Positions 36,481-48,922 of a DNA stretch of 64,000 nt are shown piece after piece; within the stretch, counting starts at the first letter, position 1, and each line of letters opens with the position of its first letter. The translations under genes and the position numbers were made by a program. The notes under the pieces are model-generated. The model saw only the letters and a list, made by a program, of their open reading frames with translations. It was not told where the DNA came from and did not search any database. This stretch comes from Echinostoma caproni (Eukaryota > Platyhelminthes > Trematoda > Plagiorchiida > Echinostomatidae), in contig UZAN01039488.1 of assembly GCA_900618425.1 (NCBI GenBank), forward strand, positions 1 to 64,000, given 5' to 3'.

Positions 36481-38040
36481 TTCAATCAGCTAACTGACTG
36501 ACTGAGACAAATGATTAATGCCCTGTTCACTGCAATTTTATACCCCTTTCCAGTGACACATCCAATCGGGTACATGCGTCCACGATTCTGTCAATTTAAA
36601 TTGCCCTCAAACTTGGACCGAAGCACCATCATCTTTTGCAGCCGTTAAACCATCCATGCATTTCCATTGAGATTGGAATACGCTAGTTCTTTCATCACGG
36701 TGCCTCAAGGTGAACTTTATCCTATCAGTCCAGATAACCTGTGGCAACATAAACACTAACCACATACACTCAATAAACAATGGAGTCTCAACTTTCCCGG
36801 ATGGTCCTCGTTAATAGGGAAGCCGTACCTTATAACTTGCTTTAAACTGTGCTACTTCAAATTACACACAAAACCTCTTACCGAATCGGTTAAACAACAG
36901 GGGCTTGTCCCACGAGTTCAGAGGAAAAGTGGTCGGTTTTGACATTCTCAGCCAGAACCGATTTCTTTTGTCTGCAGTCTCTGGTTGTCAGCTACTGTCA
37001 TAGTCATTTCTGCAAAACCGTGGATTCAGCGTCTCAGTGCTCTCCCATCTGTGCTGAAGCTGCTTCAATTCCTCCACCTTGGCTTTTTATAGATATCCAA
37101 ATCCGAATGCGCTGTCAAAATAGACTTGATCCTGTCATGCCTAAGAGACATTTGTCATCATCTTCCATCGTTCGAATGGCTGAGTCACATCACTAAACCA
37201 GAGAGATGACGATCTTGTTGACATTTACCCTTCTTTCATTATTTACGATACCACTGTCCTGCACAAGATGGCACTTTGTGGCACTGTATTTGTATTATTC
37301 ACTATGAAAAACCAAAGTGAGTCATCGTACCAAAGACTTAATAATACAACCTGGCACTTTCTATCGATTTATCTTCTGGATGCTGTTGAGAAAAACCAAA
37401 CAACGAATACCTTATGCACTGTGTGGTACACTTCACATGGTTTGATTTTATTTTGTACTAAAGTTAGGATTTACGAAAAAAATATTTTGGCTGCTCCCCT
37501 GACACCGCGCGAGACAAACTCTTTCAAATCGAAGCGGATAGTGTAGTGCACCAACGAGGATGTAAGTTGATATTCGTTGTTGTCTGATTTCAACTAGAAA
37601 AATCAAGGTTTGTTTTCAACTATCGGTCTGACAGGTGACAACTGCAGTTATGAACATTAACAAAGTCTGTTTCAATTACTCTTATCATCCGCCCGTCATT
37701 TGAATAAATAATTTGACTCGATTTCTAGCTAGACCATCCAAATATCTTTTGGTTAAATAAATTCAGCTTATCAACTTTTTCGGTCATGCAGTTTGGAGAA
37801 CATCTGTGAATGATATAGGTTTAAGTTTTTATTACTGTAAAAAGTAGTAAAATCACATCTCTGAGAAAACTAGTCTAATCTTTATGGGCTCTCTATAGCT
37901 TTTCAAATACAAGTAAATTTATTGTAACTTCATGTGAATCCAACAAATCGCATTCAATCGGGAACCCCCAAATTAATTAGTTCTCCAACAAAAGTACATT
38001 TTGAGTTAGTTGCTCACCGAGCGAGGATGAAACTTTCGGT
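36481..38040. other. no gene called; one coding-like plus-strand stretch
   Basis: 37,468-37,561 is open for 31 codons between a T-rich acceptor (gtactaaagttag) and a gtaagt donor, with FGCSPDTARDKLFQIEAD inside. No partner exon of the right phase was found downstream. Confidence 0.3.
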
Positions 38041-38097
38041 GGGGTTTGAATTTTCGGCTCCCAAACCTGGAACCTTGTGTCCGTGACCGTTGATCCA
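38041..38097 (-). repeat. tRNA-like module, probable SINE head
   Basis: On the minus strand TGGATCAACGGT matches the pol III A box and ATTCAAACCCC the B box, 46 nt apart, near normal tRNA spacing. The flanks do not form a clean acceptor stem by eye, so a tRNA-derived SINE or tRNA relic is more likely than a tRNA gene. Confidence 0.45.
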
Positions 38098-39569
38098 GTA
38101 AGCTTTAGACAATACTGAACGAATCCGGTCGTTGGTTGACCTCGGTCGGCCGAGTAATGAGACGAATCACGACGAAATTGATCAGTAAATTGGTCACCAG
38201 ACCCGAGTGGGAATGTTGAAATGGACCATTGCATGAGTGGGTTCAGAACCAGATGCATTTGCCCACATATTACTGACATTCAAAGAGAGAGATTACAATA
38301 TACTCAACACAGAAAGAATCAGCAGTATCTAACCACAGTATCAAGACCAAATTTAGCTTCATTTGCTAATGGATAAAAATTACACTTTTCCTTTATTATT
38401 TCAGGGTCGATTATTGCATTCTAATCACAATGCCGATGGTAACAACCTGTCACCTACAGCTTCTCCCTTTCGTACTCAGCTTCATCCCGTAGGCTTTTAT
38501 CTTCATCGCACTATTTTTCATCCTCATCGCTGCTTTTCACAGTCTAATTATCGCTGTTCGATAATGTAGAGAATAAGGCATGTGGTACTAAGAATAACCT
38601 ATAGTACGTGCTCACTCTTCAGTCAAATCAATCAAATATAGCCATCATCCCGGGTTACTCCACTATCCTGTAACTGGACAATAGCCCAAATTTTGAAGTC
38701 TTATCATTAGCATTCCTGAGGCTCAACGGGAAGAAAATCATGTAGTCAGCTGACTATCAAACTGATGTAGAAAAGACGCTGAAAAATGTAGATAAAATAT
38801 GAATCCGTAAAAACATCTCACCTGACGTAAATTTAAGTTGTTTACTGCATCCCACAGCTGCTCAGTTTCATACCATTACCGGATCAATCTCGGTTTCTAT
38901 ATGCCTTGAGATTTATCCGTGGGATCAATAAAACCCAAAGTGTTGCTTGGACATATTTGTGATTGATAATTTTCGTATATGTCCATCGGTCATTAACCAT
39001 TAAAAATAAGTGGCCAACCTTCTTATCCAAGTGAATTTCTCAAAATACTGACTTTCTCATTCCTAGGACACATACGAACCAAGTAAGTTGTTATGGTTTC
39101 CGGGATTCATTCGATAAAACCACATTTCATGATGAGTTTTCTAGGTGGTCTTCCGGTGACCACATACCTCATTTGGTGGTCTCCGTGAATGTAATGTGCA
39201 CATAAGGCTGATTGGTATGAAAACTAATAACGAAGCAATATCGAGTTACCACACAATTGAAAAACACTGCTTTTCCATAAGCGTCATAGTAGCTGACAAC
39301 GTTCAACCTCTAGGTTGTCGATTATGGTCAATTGAGACAAAAGTTTTTCCGTTGCATAAAAAAATACACAGATGGAATATAAAATAAAAAATAATTTTGA
39401 AGATAAAAGTTAATTGCAAATAGTTCCGGAAAGAAAAAATATCCAGATCAAATTATTCAATTGTGAATTTTTCTCTTGTGTCAATTTCTGTTCAAAATGG
39501 ATAATTAACATGCAAATAGGGTAAATTGTAATAATCCAATGAAAAACATCATGGGAAAATACATCTGAA
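38098..39569. other. no gene called
   Basis: A strong plus-strand acceptor (cctttattatttcag, 38,404) opens 54 codons to a tag at 38,567-38,569. On the minus strand a good donor (gtcag then gtgaga) near 38,825 follows 18 open codons (YETEQLWDAVNNLNLRQ). Neither has a partner. Confidence 0.3.
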
Positions 39570-40777
39570 TTTATTTAAATTTCATTCGGTTTTGTTTTCT
39601 GTTCAAAGAGGAGCGACCGAAGAGCAGGGGGAGAAGAAGCAGTCTGACTCGGAGAAAACGAAGCTGTTGATAATCTTATAACATTCACAGGGTTGTGTGA
39701 AGATTCCTGACAGCATAAGTAGCAAGTAGCATAAGTAGTAATTATCGTTAGGTGAAATAAAGTAGACATAAACAGTCCGAATATATTTTCTGTGGTGATG
39801 ATTACCTTCGTCTTGAAGGGGGCATTTTAAAACGCCGGTAAAGTAACAGTGAATAAGGTTAGAAAACACAAATGCATTCGAATCTCAGCCCCACTGCGTG
39901 CTTCGCTTTGAACGTCTTGATTGGTTGCCTTTTTCAGTTACTTGATTCAATTTTTCATTTCATATGTTAAGATTTATAAGGTACTACGTGAATAATTAGT
40001 CTTTAAAATGCGTACGCAATAGAACTTCCAAAACATTTCATCCGTGACTGACGGTTTGAAGTCCGGTACAGAAGTGTCAGTTTAACTTAGCTTTTCTAGT
40101 ACACCCAGCTTGAGCACATAAGAGATCGATTGGATTGAGAAATCCATAACGTGACCGCAAATTTAACACACTCCATCAACTGTTCCTAGACAACGGCAAA
40201 CACCTCCCCTTAAAGTAACTCAACTACGGTATGCACATTCATTCACCGCTCGCTGTTGGTGCATTTCGGAGGCAATCACCGTGGACTAGAATTTGATGTG
40301 GTACGTCCAACAACCGTGCATACTCAATATCAGAAAACGTCAAGAACGACACGTTTGAAACCACCGCGTAAATTTCCGTCTATTACATTTAAACGGGCTG
40401 CTTATAATTGTACAACGGAGGTTGTTGAGAATGAATAAAAGGAACCGGAGTGAATCGTATTGGCTTTAAGCCCAGTAGTGGCTAAGTTTTGATTGTTAAT
40501 TGCGCGCGTGATGTAAGCAGAGCTCAAGAAAATAACGTTGATGTGCACAAGTTTACTATTGAATGATGAAAACACATATGGATCGAATTTCAACTCAAAT
40601 ATCCAAAGTGTATCTCTAACATATTGTACAAATTACCATATACTCACTACTTACCTGTTTAAATAATTCCTATAATCTGGGTCAACGTTAAAAGCAAGTG
40701 ATCCTAAACCTGACACTGTAATGATGTTTAGGCCGTTAGTCAGTGCCTGTGTGCGTGTATATGGAGAGCTAATTCCC
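39570..40777 (-). CDS. 3' exons of a minus-strand gene, product unknown
   Basis: Exon 40,777-40,655 (123 nt, one leading base, 40 codons, two trailing bases) lies between an acceptor (gcgttgcttcag) and a consensus donor (aaacag then gtaagt). It reads GISSPYTRTQALTNG, then SGLGSLAFNVDPDYRNY. A possible next exon starts at 40,529 after cgttattttcttgag in the right phase (SAYITRAINNQNLATTG); its 3' end is unclear. The last exon, 39,706-39,575, follows an acceptor ending tatgctgtcag and reads ESSHNPVNVIRL, then SLLFEQKTKPNEI and taa, with aataaa overlapping the stop (39,575-39,570). Upstream exons beyond 40,777 were not found. Product not recognised. Confidence 0.4.
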
Positions 40778-42281
40778 CTGAAGCAACGCGGCCAGATCAA
40801 CTGACTTTGGATTCATTCAGTCCAACAGAATTTGCTCGAAATTTAACAAACAAAGGTAAAGTCAAAAGGTTTTGGGGACACTAATAACAGGAAAGCTCAC
40901 TTTTGGTTGTAATGACATAAAGCGTTCTAGAAGAACCAGTTTCAATTGCTTTAAAACCAAATTCGAATTACAAACCATGACGGTTTAACCGTGAAAGCAA
41001 CAAACGACCAAAAATCACGAATTAAAGAAGCTGATTTAATCCAGTGATTCGGTTTGGTGCGATAGCTACCCATGATATATGTCAACCGGAAACACAGATC
41101 GGTGTGACATTCTCGAGTGATAAATAAACCCATGTAGGCTGTTCCCAATGGTAGGTAGAGGAATGTATGTATGCATTAATTTATTATGAAACTCATCGGA
41201 ATTTTTTCAGTCTTATTGAGTTCGTTAGGGAGAAGAAATCAGTTAGCCGCGTAGAATCCAAAAGATTTGACCAAATGATCAACCCAGCATGTCAGTGTGT
41301 CAAACACTTTGGCGGTCATGGGGTTGACAACTTCGAATTTGGGAGACACCCCTACCAGTGATAACCTGGACAAAGAAATCTGGAATTTACGTGTAATTCA
41401 TCTGCTTTAAACAGAGTTATGATTGCCCGTACGAAAATATCTCCCTGTATGCAAAATGCATTTTCATGAGATCTAGAAGAAGGATCATAAACCGAAGATG
41501 GATCGACTTCGGATACTTCGTGGTATTCTCACCAACTGTTTACGTACATTCAGATCACATTTCTTTAAAAGAGGGATCTGATCAAGCAAGCATACAAAAA
41601 TAAGAGAAATTGAAAACCAAAGTTAAGATTAAAAATTTGACCAACAGCTCTGGTACCAGGTGACAGCCTAAGCATAACTCAAGGAATAACCTGTGTCATC
41701 ACGGTGCCAGGTGAGTCACAAAACCTGTCTGCTTGCTGCTCTGGAAACATATGATTCGGAAAAAATTTCAAAGTGTTGTCAAATTACTTGTAATCTAGCA
41801 GATAATACTCCATGAACGAGACGGAAGTATGATTCGTTTTAACATCCTATTATTAACTACTTAATTTTACGATCATGGCAGACAATCTTTTCTCTGTTGC
41901 TCTAACGATCTTACTGCCGCTATTACATTGAAAAGACAGTCCCATTGGGAGAGGAATAACGATTCCGCCTTGTTCAGTTGCGATTAAGTAAACACTCGTT
42001 TCGTGTCGTGTACTACAGAAGTTTTAGTTCCAATGGTACATTGGAACTTTATGCAATTACCTGCTTTAGTCTGCACTCTATTATAAAATTATAGTATTTA
42101 TATCGTTTACTATGAATTATTGGATATAATGTGAAATACAAAGATACATCATGCGATAAGTTACATTCAATTTCTTGCATAACAGAAACCACAAAAATAC
42201 TTAGCTTCATCAACTGAGCGATTTCTAGTAATCACAAGTCCAACCAGCATCACAAAGCTGGTTAATAACAAAGTAGATTTT
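40778..42281. other. no gene called; block open on both strands at 41.2 kb
   Basis: 41,211-41,361 follows a strong plus acceptor (ggaattttttcag) and is open for 49 codons (EFVREKKSVSRVESKRFD), but its reverse strand is also open (VSPKFEVVNPMTAKVFD). Being coding-like on both strands suggests a repeat-derived fragment. Confidence 0.3.
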
Positions 42282-42560
42282 CTATTTCGGTAGCAAGTTA
42301 TTATCATGATGCAAATTTAGTGGATTTGACATAAAACCAGCATTCGTTTTGTGCATAGATTTACCCGCGATTAGTATTGGACGAGGGTACTTGGCACAAC
42401 ATAATGTTCTTACATTTGAAAATTGCAATCCGGTGGTAGCGGTGAAACGTACTTGCAGTGAAATATCACACATGCCATTTCTTCTCAGATGGATCAGTGA
42501 GATTGGTGCGATTGCGAAATGTTCCACCAAATGCTGAATGGCACATATAAAATGCAAGAG
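42282..42560 (-). mobile_element. possible LTR-retrotransposon protease remnant
   Basis: Minus-strand frame with CDISLQVRFTATTGLQF, then PRPILIAGKSMHKTNAGF, resembling the second half of a retropepsin (beta strands, then an ILG-D-FM type motif). The DTG active site is not visible, so this is only a suggestion. The frame continues upstream without further motifs. Confidence 0.25.
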
Positions 42561-44172
42561 ATAAAAATAATTATATAACAATGTAGCTAAAATTAAAAGT
42601 AGTCGATACAAACAAAGAATAATCACCGGCAGGTGATGTACAGCAAAATGCCGTACTTAATGAATCAAATACACAGGCTTCCCTAACCAACACGCTGCAT
42701 CACGTTTGCTTATAAAACGTTTTTTGACGAGAGACTTAGGTCATCTTTTATTTAGCACAAAAGCACATACATCCAGAGAGATCATGAAAACGTACCCACC
42801 CCGTTACAGTTGGTAAATAACGTTTATAAATCTGCATAGGCTTGGAAGAAAACGCCTCTGTTATTGTAATTGTTCAGTTAAAATAGTTGTGTGATAAACA
42901 TTTCACTTGTAATGTTACCCTTCTAATAGTTCCCTCTCTATATGATACATCTGTGTAAATATGCATTGAACAATAACATTGCAGCATACGGTGATCGCTC
43001 TGACAATCGGTTTGAGTGTTTATGAACTGGAAGCTATTCTCGTGTTCGCGTCTTATTCCGCACTCACTGATTCAAGTGTGATGCGGGATATGTAATTGTC
43101 TTCAATCAGTGGTCTTTGCTGTTCAACGGATGCGAAACGCACTCAGTGTTTTTATTTTATCAACGTGTAACGCATCATACTCCCTTTGATTGGTAGCAAC
43201 GTTTTGGGTGTGATCTGTTCATGCAAGCCACAAAGTAAAACAAAGTGGAATTCTTCAAAAAACTGGACACAATAAAGAATAAAATCATTGAAAACACAAC
43301 ACATAATTACTCGCTGTGGTTCACGCAATTTTGTAATTGAATCGTATTCTCCTTTTTACAAATATGAAACTGCTTCATTTAAGTTTCAGAAGAAAAAGAG
43401 CCACAATTTAGTTCCAAGCCGATGAATGTCAAACGAACTGAAGATAAGAGAATTTATATTCGTGCTGTCAACCACCATTTTGCAATTGACGCTTTTTACC
43501 GCTATGATATCATTTCGCGTTATTCAGCCCATCCACCCCTAGTTGTCATAAAATGACGTACAATTCCCAATTTCACTTTCAATAAAATGACCTGCCTTCA
43601 CAGATGTATTTTAAAATCCCTGGTGCTGGATTGGACTATTATAAGTGATGAACGGAGATGGAAATATTTGTCTCTACCCTGTGCAAAACACCAGTTATTT
43701 GTTCTATTTTTCCCAGTCTCATTTCCAGTATCTAGTTATGACTGATTCCCTAAACACCCTAAAAAACCACAAGAATAATATTTAGATAATTTTCATTTTG
43801 AATTGCACATTATGATTAATGGGAAATTGTCTAGTGTGAATAAAAATGAGCATTTTTGAATTCACTACAGCACATAGCCCAAGTCGTATAATGGAAATGC
43901 AATAAAGCCCATACGTTTAAGCTTAATGGTTACACAAAGACGAAATTCTGATAAAGCATGTGCAAAACACCGATGGGTAGGTGAAGGTTTCACATAAGTC
44001 ATATTCAATTAACCCTTCCCTAACTTTGCAATAAAAGGTTACATGGAATGAGTGAAAACTCGAGGAAGAACCTAAATCTTTGCTACTTGCAAAAGGGGGT
44101 ACAACATGATTCTCGACACGTATGCGTTAAAATTGTCTACGGTAACCCTTTATCCCGATCGGATTCATTTCA
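42561..44172. other. no gene recognised
   Basis: AT-rich, no supported feature. Confidence 0.5.
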
Positions 44173-44679
44173 NNNNNNNNNNNNNNNNNNNNNNNNNNNN
44201 NNNNNNNNNNNNNNNNNNNNNNNNNNNNNNNNNNNNNNNNNNNNNNNNNNNNNNNNNNNNNNNNNNNNNNNNNNNNNNNNNNNNNNNNNNNNNNNNNNNN
44301 NNNNNNNNNNNNNNNNNNNNNNNNNNNNNNNNNNNNNNNNNNNNNNNNNNNNNNNNNNNNNNNNNNNNNNNNNNNNNNNNNNNNNNNNNNNNNNNNNNNN
44401 NNNNNNNNNNNNNNNNNNNNNNNNNNNNNNNNNNNNNNNNNNNNNNNNNNNNNNNNNNNNNNNNNNNNNNNNNNNNNNNNNNNNNNNNNNNNNNNNNNNN
44501 NNNNNNNNNNNNNNNNNNNNNNNNNNNNNNNNNNNNNNNNNNNNNNNNNNNNNNNNNNNNNNNNNNNNNNNNNNNNNNNNNNNNNNNNNNNNNNNNNNNN
44601 NNNNNNNNNNNNNNNNNNNNNNNNNNNNNNNNNNNNNNNNNNNNNNNNNNNNNNNNNNNNNNNNNNNNNNNNNNNNNNN
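44173..44679. other. assembly gap, 507 Ns
   Basis: Continuous N run. Confidence 1.
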
Positions 44680-45605
44680 AACATGAGTTCACTGCACCAC
44701 ATTTGAATCAGACAGTTTAAATATTACACGTTCGTTACAAAACACCTAAGACACAACGGTGACTACTCCATCAGTCCCATAAAGCTACCTATTCTACACA
44801 ATTAGAAATGTGATAAGTTGCTTAACGAACGGGTGTCTAGGTGGGTTAACGAAAATTGAAAAAAAATTGTGCAATGCAAGACGGAGAGATCTGGGAGCAT
44901 CATTGAATCGTTACATGGTTTATTGTTTGATACATTTTAGGTTACTTTTCACGTTTCCTTGCTATTCACGTTTTCACATTTCGTTTCCGGCAATGATTGA
45001 GTCTCATTTTGTGTGTACGTTATTAAAGTTGATGTCACTGGATGGATGGTGCGTGGTGGGAATTCATTATAAAATGTTCATTCGCGTAAAAGTTACTTCA
45101 GATTTTTGTAACGCCTCCGCATGCATTCTTTGAAAATGAAACCTTGACGACTGAAATCAATTGAAGTTAGATACGCGTGTTCCTCTGTTAACAAATTGCA
45201 GGTGAAAGATATTCGGAAATGGAATCAACTAAGTCAAACGTCCTGTTTAATACCGTTATCTTCCATCGGAAGAGCAAATAGGTGGTGGCATACATATTGC
45301 ACACATGATCTCTCCAATTCTCTTGTGTAGTCCTTCAATTACAAATTCAAATGCCATCCCTGATAATATTTCACTAGAGTTAAACACCTCGAGTCTGTTT
45401 TTTCTACTTCGGTTTTAACCAGCGATACAAAATGAAACCTGCTTTAAATTAACGAATAAGTTGTTGTGAATTTGATAATGTGGTGAAGGACAAAACAGTT
45501 TATCCAAAAGCATTTATGGAATAGAAAAAGAAGGGATAATTGGATGGATTTTTTGAGTTCAAACTCATCTTCTATGCTCCGTGACAGCTATTTGCACGGT
45601 TGAAC
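44680..45605. other. one coding-like plus-strand exon, otherwise empty
   Basis: 45,202-45,330 follows an acceptor (aacaaattgcag) and is open for 42 codons (VKDIRKWNQLSQ, then RWWHTYCTHDLSNSLV) to a tag. It may be a last exon or, with the donor-like gtggtg at 45,283, an internal exon. The preceding exon could lie in the N gap. Confidence 0.25.
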
Positions 45606-45991
45606 TCAGGTAGGTAATAGGCCTAGTGTAATATCAACCACCAACAAATTCTGTACACGAGACAAACGGAGAAAAAAGATAACTTCACACGCTATGCAAT
45701 CCCGCGCAAGTCGACATATCAAACCGTGTGATAGCAATATAGGAGGCTTTATCAATGCACTACTTGTACGTCCCACTAAATTTTGAGACTTTATCAAATG
45801 ACAACCGTGTGATCTTCCTTTTCAACTGCCAAACATACCTTCTTTGTCGTTGGAAAAGATAGTCCTTTGTTGACCGTAAAATGCAATATCAGCCGGACAA
45901 ACAGCTCTCCGCTTTGCATTACTTTTATCACGCAGACCACGCGAATTGCCATTTCAAAAGCTTCAATGTTAGAGCTAGCTAGATGTTCCAT
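45606..45991 (-). CDS. candidate small two-exon minus-strand gene, 65 residues
   Basis: Exon 1 (45,991-45,839) starts at an ATG in good context (aaaATGg), MEHLASSNIEAFEMAIRVV, and has 51 codons. It ends in Lys-Lys before a strong donor (gaag then gtatgt). A very pyrimidine-rich acceptor (ttctccgtttgtctcgtgtacag) at 45,651 leads to NLLVVDITLGLLPT and a stop at 45,606. The 188-nt intron is phase 0. Hydrophobic patches alternate with charged residues and there is no clear signal peptide. Product unknown; the second exon may be longer by alternative splicing. No aataaa is obvious downstream. Confidence 0.35.
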
Positions 45992-46070
45992 TTTCTAGTA
46001 TAGCTAACTTCTTGAGTATTGGTAACATGCAGTGTTTTAATTAGTGTTACTTGTGTATCTATTATTGCAG

Positions 46071-46511
46071 CTGTGACTGAGAAGCCATGCAGTGTAAGAA
46101 ATATTTCATAGAATGTTTACAATACATTATTCTGACGGAGACTCATTCTATGATTAACTACGCCTTTTCGTACGGGCTTTCGGACTGGTAACTGCACCTG
46201 GCCGTAAAATTGAAAAACGAAGTGAAGTTGAAAATGTACGGACAACCCACATAAGTGTCTTTAAACACATTCGTACTAAGCTTTGAATATTCGAACTCGG
46301 TCAATCAACTTTTTAATAATCATCAGTGATGGTGGTTTACTTTTTTCAGTACAATTTTGATTGCGTTGAAATACCAAATCTTCTCAGTTTATCAAGCATG
46401 GATTATCCAAATTTTCTGTTGATGGAGCAGGCACAAAGCTTAATTAGGCACAGTTTAAAGGTCACTGGAGCAAAACGAAAAATTTATCAACCAATTTATC
46501 ATGAAAGATGA
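46071..46511 (+). CDS. 3' end of a plus-strand gene with a 23-nt micro-exon
   Basis: Exon 46,071-46,093 (acceptor tctattattgcag, donor agt then gtaaga) is 23 nt: two bases and seven codons, VTEKPCS. Exon 46,350-46,511 (acceptor ggtttacttttttcag) begins in phase 0, YNFDCVEIPNLLSLSSMDY, and ends KIYQPIYHER and tga. The phases agree. The upstream exon must end in phase 1 and was not found. Micro-exons are a known feature of trematode genes, but 23 nt is not a multiple of three, unlike the symmetric exons of schistosome MEG genes. Product not recognised. Confidence 0.35.
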
Positions 46512-46566
46512 TGGTAGGTTTTGAGACAAGACATCATGCTAAAACCCTTATTGGTAAAGATACGTA

Positions 46567-46967
46567 TACAGGTGTTGACCAAACTCGTGCAACATCACCC
46601 TAATTTTGGAAATCCATTTCAGCTTGCAATTGCATACTTATATATAATTGGCTGTGAGTAAAGTGTATTTGTTGATGACGTCATCTCCAACCTCTATGTT
46701 CTTAGTTCTTTCCTATCACCGTTTGAATTTGCGCGACCTTGGGTGTCGCGATGCACCATTAACCGTCGTCGAAATCGTGAAATTGTACATTTTAATGGGA
46801 TGCCGCTAATGGAAGCAGAGACATAAGTGGGTATTTTATCAGATATGTTGCGTCTGATGTGGGGCAATATCGTATTCAATCCCACGAATGAGGCTGGAAA
46901 ACGAAGCATTAGGAGGAACAAATGTGATGAAAATCAGTGTGTTGAACGAGTTTGGTCAATACCTGTG
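46567..46967. mobile_element. 401-bp Tc1/mariner-type element with terminal inverted repeats
   Basis: The left end, tacaggtgttgaccaaactc, matches the reverse complement of the right end, cacaggtattgaccaaactc, with good pairing for about 30 bp. TA dinucleotides flank both ends (46,565-46,566 and 46,968-46,969), the target duplication of Tc1/mariner elements. Inside, the minus strand reads SGIPLKCTISRFRRRLMVHR, similar to the helix-turn-helix recognition region of Tc1-type transposases. It is a deletion derivative (MITE-like) of a larger element, not autonomous. Confidence 0.75.
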
Positions 46968-48481
46968 TATGATCCTATCACTAACTCCAATGTTTAAAAA
47001 ACAACTTTCAAGCCCTAATGAGAAGGTACGAATAGTTGGATAAAGAAAACTTTTTTTGCGCATAGGGTTTTAATATTTCAATATTCGTGTATCTCTATTA
47101 TCTGTATTTTGCATCTCTCTTCCTGTCGTTTGGTCATTTCTGTATAATTGTATTATTCTTTGATGATTTATGTCATTACCCTGGTTTTGTTTTTTCTAAA
47201 TTCATGACTGCAAAATGTGTGCTGATTGAGTCTTAAGAGTTTAAACAGCCTTCGAGAGATTTAGAGACTAAAGAAGATTTATCAACCATCAAGCATCAAA
47301 CTGAATTCTTGTGTTTAAGGTTCAACGCCATTTTCTTTTCGATCCAAGTTGGTCTTATTTTATTTCGTGCGAGTTCAACAATAGGAGGTCTGTGTATTTT
47401 TGGGTATAAAGGTTGAATTAATTTACCGAATTGAAAATTACCGCGAACTAATGTGGCTACCTTCCGGCCATCCTAACTCAAATTTTGATTGCTTAGTGAC
47501 TGTAGCTGTTCGCCAGCGCAGGATGACTGATTCTGTCCACCTTAACTCCAACAAAACTTGTGCACTAATATTTCCGGTTCTCAGTTCGAGTCCAAGCATG
47601 GATAGCAATACACTAAGAGCGCTGCGGACAAGTACCATGGAGAATTAAACAGTTGACCAGTGCTCAATGTTGAAATTCACAAAACAATCCCTGATATATT
47701 CCTTGTAATTCTGTTGAAGAAATTTAATTGTACATAATGTTAAGCGATGTGACTGTATCCGTAATGAAGGTAAGAAGAGAGCCACAAGTTCTGATTGATT
47801 GAAACTAGCAAGTAAAATGTATTAATTAAAAGACACATTTAGGTTTAACTCCAGTACTTTGATATAAGCCCAGAACGAAAACGATCAGCATAGATACATG
47901 TTATCTGGATCTCACTGAAAATGAATGTGTCCAAATATAATCCATGGGATTACACTTCAGCATCACTTTTTCAAACCCATCTGCCGTAGTTTTGCCGAAA
48001 CGAGAATTCATCACACCAACTGTCTCCACAGCTGTTTTTCATTGTAATAAGTTGGTCTTTTTGTGTTGTTCGTTTCGTTTTAGCTATAGTGACCACAAGC
48101 TCGGTCAATATGCTTGAATTTTTACCCAATTTACAGAAGCCCCTTGCTCAAATAAAACCTAAACTATATGCCCGAAATGTTTTCTTCCTATTTTTGTTTT
48201 TATTACTTTCAGAAATTTATCAGACGTGATCTACCACCCTATTCATTTCGTTGGCGTTGAGTCTCGAACCTGAACATTGCAACCATTAGGCAACTTTACC
48301 AATGATCAGTCAATATTCTTTGAAGACGTGGGCCAGCTTGTCTGAGGAAACTGGTCCACAGCGCTCAATCATTCTCATACAGCACATCGAAGTAGGGTAC
48401 AACTCTGATAAAATATCAGTGAACGTATATTTCCGCCGTTCAGCCCACTTTCCCCCAACGGGGAAGTACTAGAACGTTGAA
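46968..48481. other. no gene recognised
   Basis: Short open frames only. A B-box-like word (minus strand, 48,272-48,259) lies too close to an A-box-like word to be a tRNA. Confidence 0.5.
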
Positions 48482-48763
48482 ATGAATATTTTAAGAGGAG
48501 CTAACCACATTGTTGGAGAAAATACGGATGTTGTCAACATTGCTCAAGCTGGCGATGAGCACAAGTTGACTGTTTGTAGCACCTCAGTGAGCTGCTGCAA
48601 TGAAATACCGTGTTTTATGAATGACTTATCAGAATCACACATGTTAAACCGGTTAGAGCTGTATGATGGTCCTGGGATATGTTCATCACATCAAACGGCG
48701 GGCTATAAACTGCCCTCAATTGTATGTTTAAGAACGAAAAGCGGAATAAATATTCAAAATTGA
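48482..48763 (+). CDS. small single-exon ORF, 93 residues, unproven
   Basis: An ATG-initiated frame with Cys-rich and acidic stretches (MNILRGANHIVGENTDVV, a Cys-Cys pair, LELYDGPGICSSHQ). An aataaa begins a few bases after the stop (about 48,769), which supports a real 3' end. No recognised domain; no upstream exon sought successfully. Confidence 0.25.
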   Translation: MNILRGANHIVGENTDVVNIAQAGDEHKLTVCSTSVSCCNEIPCFMNDLSESHMLNRLELYDGPGICSSHQTAGYKLPSIVCLRTKSGINIQN

Positions 48764-48922
48764 ATCAAATAAAAATAATACATTTTGAATTGAAATAATT
48801 TTTATGCACCAAATCATTCGCAAAACCATTAAAATCTGTATGCTCTCATTTGGTGCACAGTTTTCCTAATGATTGGATTTCAGTGGATAAACAATGTATG
48901 CAAAGGTCTACAGAGATCAATC

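Noticed and set aside
40744..40855. Plus-strand open frame before gtaaag that looked like an exon
   Set aside because: It overlaps the better-supported minus-strand exon 40,655-40,777 and has no partner of the right phase.
44048..44720. Long open frames across the N run
   Set aside because: They are made of unknown bases, so they are artefacts of the gap.
48259..48294. tRNA-like A and B box words on the minus strand
   Set aside because: Only about ten bases separate the boxes and no cloverleaf can be drawn, so it is not a tRNA and not clearly a SINE.
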